Assembly: GCA_026710945.1 (NCBI GenBank)
Contig: JAPOQA010000064.1
Span: forward strand, 1 to 44,535
Direction: 5' to 3'
Source: Chloroflexota bacterium
Lineage (GTDB): Bacteria > Chloroflexota > UBA11872 > VXOZ01
DNA length: 44,535 nt
Shown here one piece after another: positions 40,965-44,535 of this stretch. The number at the start of each line of letters is the position of its first letter. The first letter of the stretch is position 1. The translations under genes and the position numbers were made by a program. The notes beneath the pieces are model-generated. The model searched no databases, was not told the DNA's origin, and saw only the letters and a list, made by a program, of their open reading frames with translations.

Positions 40965-43340
40965 ATGAACCTCAAAACCCTTGAACTCCTAGAATTTCCC
41001 AAAATCCGCGCTTTGCTTGAAGAGCAGGCGCACTTTTCCGCCAGCAAGGCGTTGGCGGAGGAGCTCACACCGGCCACGGAGCCGGAGGCCGTGGAGCGCC
41101 TGCTGACGGAGACCGCCGAAGCGCGGGAACTCCTGCGTTTGCATCCGAATTTCACCATCGGGCCGGCCCATGACGTGCGCAGCCTGGTGGACTACGCAGC
41201 CCGCGGCGGCGTGCTGGACGCGTCCGCGTTGCTGGCGGTATCGGACACCGTGCGCAGCGGGCGCATGACGCGCGAGATGCTCGTGCGGCGCACCGAGGCC
41301 TTTCCGCTGCTCAGCCAACTGGCGCGGGAGATCATGAAGTGCGACCCCTTGCAGGGCGCCATCGAGCAGGCGATTGGGCCGGACGCCGACGTGCTGGATA
41401 GCGCCAGCCCGCTGCTGCGCTCGCTGCGCCTGGACGTGCGCGCGATCCACAACCAACTGCTCGACCGCATGCAGGCGCTCGTGCGGACGCCGGAATATCT
41501 CGTACATTTGCAGGACCCCATCGTCACGCTGCGGTCGGACCGCTACGTCCTGCCGGTAAAAGCCGAGTTTCGCGGGCGTGTGAAAGGCATCGTCCACGAC
41601 GAGTCCGCCAGCGGCGCGACGGTCTTCGTAGAACCGCTGGACGTGGTGGAGATCAACAACCGCTGGCGCAGCGCCCAGCGCGAGGAACAGCGGGAAGTTG
41701 ACCGCATTCTGCGCTCGCTCTCGACTGAGGTCGGCGTCTATCAGCAGGAAATCACCGACAACGTGGGGACTTTGGCCGCCATAGATATCATTCTGGCGAA
41801 AGCGCGCTACGCCGAGACGATCAAGGCCGAGCAGCCGACCGTCGTATCCGGCTACCGTTTCTCCTTTCGTCAGGCCAAGCACCCGCTGCTCACGGGCGAG
41901 GTGGTGCCCATAGATGTCTACTTGGGACAAGACCCCCACCGGGCGCGTGCCCAGCCATTCTATGTGCTCGTCATTACCGGCCCGAACACCGGCGGCAAGA
42001 CCGTAGCGCTCAAGACTGTCGGGTTGCTGACGCTCATGGGGCAGTGCGGTCTGCACTTGCCCGTGGCGCTTGGCTCACGCCTGGCGGTGTTTCGACAGGT
42101 GCACGCCGACATTGGCGACGAGCAGAGCATCGAGCAGAGCCTCTCCACCTTTTCGTCACATCTCTCTAAGATCATCCCCATACTCGACGAGGCCGACGAG
42201 CGTTCGCTCGTGCTCTTCGACGAGCTTGGCGCAGGCACCGATCCCCAGGAAGGGTCGGCATTGGCGCAAGCAATCCTCCTCTTTCTGCGCAATAAGCGCG
42301 TGCCGACGGTGGCTACCAGCCACTACTCGGCGGTAAAAGCGCTGGCGCACGTGGAGGAGTTTATGCAGAACGCCAGCGTGGAGTTCGACGTGGAACGGCT
42401 CGCGCCCACGTACGTGCTGTCCATCGGCATGCCCGGCACGAGCCATGCGCTGCAGATTGCCGGACGTCTCGGCCTGAATCCGGCGATCGCTGCGGAAGCA
42501 CAAGTGCGGTTTAGTCCGACGGAGCAGGCGGTAGATGCGTTGTTGGTCTCCCTGCGCGACGAGACGGAGCAACTCAAGGCCGAGCGCGAGCACCTCGCGC
42601 AAGACCGTACCGCGCTGGAAACACAGCGTGATGCGTTGGCGGCACGCGTGCGGGAGATGGAGGAGACAGTAACGGAGCAAAAGACAGCGGCATGGGACGA
42701 GGCAACACAGGAAGCCGGGGAACTATTGGAGCAGATTCAGGCGCTGGCGCGCCAGGCGAAAGTCTTCGCCACGCCGCTGGATACCAACCGCAAGCTCCTG
42801 GAGCACTCCGCCAGGCAAGCCCGCGAACGGCAGCGGGAAATGCGGTCTCGGGCGCGGGCAATGCGTGAAGCGCCCACGCCGCAGTCCCTGGCCGTGGGCG
42901 ACACGGTGCGCGTGCGCGGGTGGGAGATGCCGGGGCAGGTGCTCGCTTCCCCGGACACGCGCGACCTGGTGGCGGTGCAGGTCGGCCAGATCAAGACCCG
43001 CGTGCCCCTGGAAGAGATTACCCAGGTAGAAGCTCAACAGCCCGCGCCTGAAAAGGAAGCGAGACAGCGTGATATCGCGCCGGCCGCGCCGCTGGTGCCG
43101 ATCGAAATAGACATCCGGGGCAATCGGGCCGAGGAGAGCATCGGGACGGTTGACCGTTATCTCGATCAGGCGCTCCACAGCGGCCTGAAGAGCGTGCGCA
43201 TCATCCACGGCAAGGGCACCGGCGCGCTCCGCGCCGCCATTCACGACATGCTGCGCGGCCATCCGCTCGTGCACCGCTTCCGCACCGCCCCGGCGCGGGA
43301 AGGCGGGGACGGGGCGACGGTAGTGGAGTTAGCGCAGTAG
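40965..43340 (+). CDS. mutS2: MutS2 family ATPase/endonuclease
   Basis: MutS2 binds branched DNA or collided ribosomes and limits recombination or rescues translation, depending on the species. At 791 residues it is full length. Seen: the N-terminal MutS-like core (KTLELLEFPKIRALLEEQA), the Walker A ITGPNTGGKTVALKT (about 337-351), Walker B LVLFDELGAGTDP, an adjacent TSHYSAVKAL, a long coiled coil with charged repeats (about 525-610), and a C-terminal Smr domain with DIRGNRAEES and IIHGKGTGALR. ATG 40965 is better than an in-frame TTG at 40941. It follows vsr in the same direction; its GC-rich composition suggests it is native rather than part of the restriction insert. Confidence 0.97.
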   Translation: MNLKTLELLEFPKIRALLEEQAHFSASKALAEELTPATEPEAVERLLTETAEARELLRLHPNFTIGPAHDVRSLVDYAARGGVLDASALLAVSDTVRSGRMTREMLVRRTEAFPLLSQLAREIMKCDPLQGAIEQAIGPDADVLDSASPLLRSLRLDVRAIHNQLLDRMQALVRTPEYLVHLQDPIVTLRSDRYVLPVKAEFRGRVKGIVHDESASGATVFVEPLDVVEINNRWRSAQREEQREVDRILRSLSTEVGVYQQEITDNVGTLAAIDIILAKARYAETIKAEQPTVVSGYRFSFRQAKHPLLTGEVVPIDVYLGQDPHRARAQPFYVLVITGPNTGGKTVALKTVGLLTLMGQCGLHLPVALGSRLAVFRQVHADIGDEQSIEQSLSTFSSHLSKIIPILDEADERSLVLFDELGAGTDPQEGSALAQAILLFLRNKRVPTVATSHYSAVKALAHVEEFMQNASVEFDVERLAPTYVLSIGMPGTSHALQIAGRLGLNPAIAAEAQVRFSPTEQAVDALLVSLRDETEQLKAEREHLAQDRTALETQRDALAARVREMEETVTEQKTAAWDEATQEAGELLEQIQALARQAKVFATPLDTNRKLLEHSARQARERQREMRSRARAMREAPTPQSLAVGDTVRVRGWEMPGQVLASPDTRDLVAVQVGQIKTRVPLEEITQVEAQQPAPEKEARQRDIAPAAPLVPIEIDIRGNRAEESIGTVDRYLDQALHSGLKSVRIIHGKGTGALRAAIHDMLRGHPLVHRFRTAPAREGGDGATVVELAQ

Positions 43341-43596
43341 AGGTTGCCTTGGTGAGAACGACGTTCGCTGTGTTCTGCCAATGTGCGTGAATGCGACAGA
43401 CCGTTCATCCTTCGACAAGCTCAGGACGAACGGTCTTTAGTATTCTACACGAATGGTCTTTGGAGTTCTCAACGAACAGTCTTTAGTTTTCTCAAGAGAA
43501 ATTTGTGGCAGTATCGGGCCGTGGCGATGCCGCCGCGCCAAACTGTCGTGGAGCAGGCGGCGAATGTGGGATAAGAAGCCAGGTTTCCGTGGTGGA
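43341..43596. repeat. Intergenic gap with 23-bp tandem repeat
   Basis: After a TTCGACAAGCTCAGGACGAA element that is widespread in bacterial genomes come three 23-bp units (43426-43448, 43449-43471 and 43472-43494), each ACGAA(C/T)(G/A)GTCTTT followed by a diverged half. A decayed relative of the first element lies near 266-290 (CTTCGACAGGCTCAGCAC). No gene is visible. Confidence 0.75.
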
Positions 43597-43779
43597 TTAC
43601 TGCACGAAGATCTCGAAATTTACGTCCTCATCACGGTTTAGCACGCGCTGTGTCATGCGGCGCAGATAGGTGACGCTATCGTGACCGAGCAACGTACCGA
43701 TGACGGAACCGAGCAGCAAGCCGCAAAACGCTCCGAGCGCTACACCCCAAACGAATTGGCCTTCTTCCGCAAGTTTCAT
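43597..43779 (-). CDS. Small glycine-zipper membrane protein
   Basis: A 60-residue protein with one membrane helix (about residues 9-31: VWGVALGAFCGLLLGSVIGTLL) in which small residues recur every four positions, a glycine-zipper pattern suited to helix packing. A basic segment and an acidic tail follow. The start is uncertain: ATG 43779 gives a clean N-terminus, while an upstream ATG at 43833 would add 18 residues. It lies downstream of rsfS on the same strand and could be co-transcribed. No family function is known to me. Confidence 0.6.
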   Translation of the reverse strand: MKLAEEGQFVWGVALGAFCGLLLGSVIGTLLGHDSVTYLRRMTQRVLNRDEDVNFEIFVQ

Positions 43780-43865
43780 ACGTATCACAGTTCCAACCCC
43801 CTTCGTTCCGGTGAGGGCAGGCATCGCGCGCATGCGGCTTACCTAATTCGCTGCCGCACCCAGGG

Positions 43866-44216
43866 TCACTGCACACGCAGTATCGTCGTGGCCTGCGACC
43901 ACAGCCGCTCGAGATGGTAGTACTCGCGCATATCGCTTGAGAAGACGTGTACCATCACGTCGCCGTAGTCCAGTACCACCCAGCCACCTTCACCTTTGCC
44001 TTCGCTGCGCAGCGGGGATTCGCCCCGCGCGTCCAAGTCTTGTTCAATATGCTCCACAATTGCCCGCAATTGCGGTGTGGAATCCGCCGAACACAGTACA
44101 AAGAAATCGGCCACAACAGTCTGACGCCGAATGTCGAGCAGAGCCATGTCGGCACCGCCGTGTTCGGCCATTATATCGACTGCGAGCTTTGCTTTCTCTA
44201 AGCCATCCATCGCCAT
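43866..44216 (-). CDS. rsfS: Ribosome silencing factor RsfS
   Basis: RsfS (Iojap/DUF143) binds uL14 on the large ribosomal subunit and blocks subunit joining when nutrients are scarce. At 116 residues it has the usual length. Seen: an N-terminal helix, the family strand DMALLDIRRQTVVADFFVLCSADS, and GWVVLDYGDVMVHVFSSDMREYYHLERLW, its C-terminal hallmark. The minus strand shows TGCTATAAT, an extended -10 motif, ending two bases before the ATG at 44216. Transcription would then start inside or right at the coding start, and M3 (44210) might be the first codon used. The usual rsfS neighbours (nadD, obg) are not in the window. Confidence 0.95.
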   Translation of the reverse strand: MAMDGLEKAKLAVDIMAEHGGADMALLDIRRQTVVADFFVLCSADSTPQLRAIVEHIEQDLDARGESPLRSEGKGEGGWVVLDYGDVMVHVFSSDMREYYHLERLWSQATTILRVQ

Positions 44217-44535
44217 AATTATAGCACAGACTCCTCGTGACGGCTCCTATCAATTCATGCTTTCCATGGGAAATGAGTTGCCGCCAAACGTATGAAACAG
44301 CAAGTCTCGCGCGAGAAATACCGCCCGTCCCCGCACACATCAACAGGCTCGCATGCGCCCTTTCGACTGTGAAAAGTCCCTTGTCATTCCTATAAGTGTT
44401 GAGTAATTCGTTGACAGAATTCGCTTTCCCGTAGAAAGCGCTACAAGGCCTTGTCATTCCGAGCGTAGCGTCGAACACTGTTCGCGGAATCTAGGGTCCC
44501 TGCTCAACACACTTTCACTGCCTCAGCACTCTAGA
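44217..44535. repeat. Gap upstream of rsfS with the composite also found at 11940
   Basis: No gene is visible up to the window edge. GTCATTCCTATAAGTGTTG plus AGTAATTC lies at 44383-44416. Seventy bases after its start, at 44453-44492, lies a GTCATTCCGAGCGTAGCG element with a longer inner arm ending GGAATCT. Both elements occur in the same order at 11940 and 12009. Confidence 0.75.
44219..44228 (-). promoter_or_regulatory. Extended -10 promoter at the rsfS start
   Basis: Read on the minus strand the sequence is TGTGCTATAATTATG, where TGCTATAAT matches an extended -10 and ATG is the annotated start. No -35 at 16-18 bases is obvious. The position suggests a leaderless transcript or use of the second in-frame ATG; a chance TATAAT cannot be excluded. 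Confidence 0.45.

Overview
The window looks like bacterial chromosome from a GC-rich, free-living or host-associated bacterium. Gene content and intergenic style resemble the Chloroflexota (SAR202/Caldilinea-like or sponge-associated lineages): peptide ABC transporters, enolase-superfamily and Gfo/Idh/MocA enzymes, PQQ-propeller lipoproteins, scattered his genes and many short palindromic repeats. The taxon is an inference from gene style; there is no rRNA or marker phylogeny here.

Layout. 1-2579: a tandem repeat, an HPr-kinase-like P-loop protein and a metallophosphoesterase. 2580-10266: hisD, a ureidoglycolate-lyase-like gene, then a compact run hisB / AAA ATPase / DUF3226-TOPRIM-like / two GT9 glycosyltransferases. 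10267-13397: an oxidoreductase and a galactonate-dehydratase-like enolase-superfamily enzyme, for sugar-acid catabolism. 13771-17093: a giant 24-repeat PQQ-propeller lipoprotein whose last blades lie out of frame. 17189-23636 (minus): a complete peptide/solute ABC importer, with a terminator hairpin between the binding protein and the permeases. 23938-29024: a single-chain restriction-modification enzyme followed by two membrane proteins, one with pentapeptide repeats. 29094-30706 (minus): a PIN toxin-like pair, a tiny basic proline-rich protein and two CAU tRNAs. 30960-38293: an ornithine-cyclodeaminase-like enzyme, an HD protein, a dioxygenase-fold lipoprotein, a Cache lipoprotein, a DUF1801 protein, an Fe-S DNA glycosylase and an acyl-CoA synthetase. 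38447-40885: a three-gene type II restriction system (C5 methylase, PD-ExK nuclease, Vsr), more AT-rich than its surroundings. 40965-44216: mutS2, a small membrane protein and rsfS.

How the genes work together. Two restriction systems, a PIN pair and the ATPase/DUF3226 pair give the window a defence flavour. The ABC importer, enolase-superfamily enzyme, oxidoreductase, ornithine-cyclodeaminase-like and ureidoglycolate-lyase-like enzymes suggest scavenging of peptides, sugar acids and nitrogen compounds.

The most unusual structure is in the short repeats. Nearly every larger gap holds members of two hairpin superfamilies. One has a GTAGCGC head followed by a stem-loop whose two arms change together between subfamilies. 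The other has constant GTCATTCC...GGAATC ends around a variable palindrome. They occur in recurrent composite arrangements. Three such palindromes also lie inside the restriction-modification gene without breaking its reading frame. No mobilising transposase is visible in the window.
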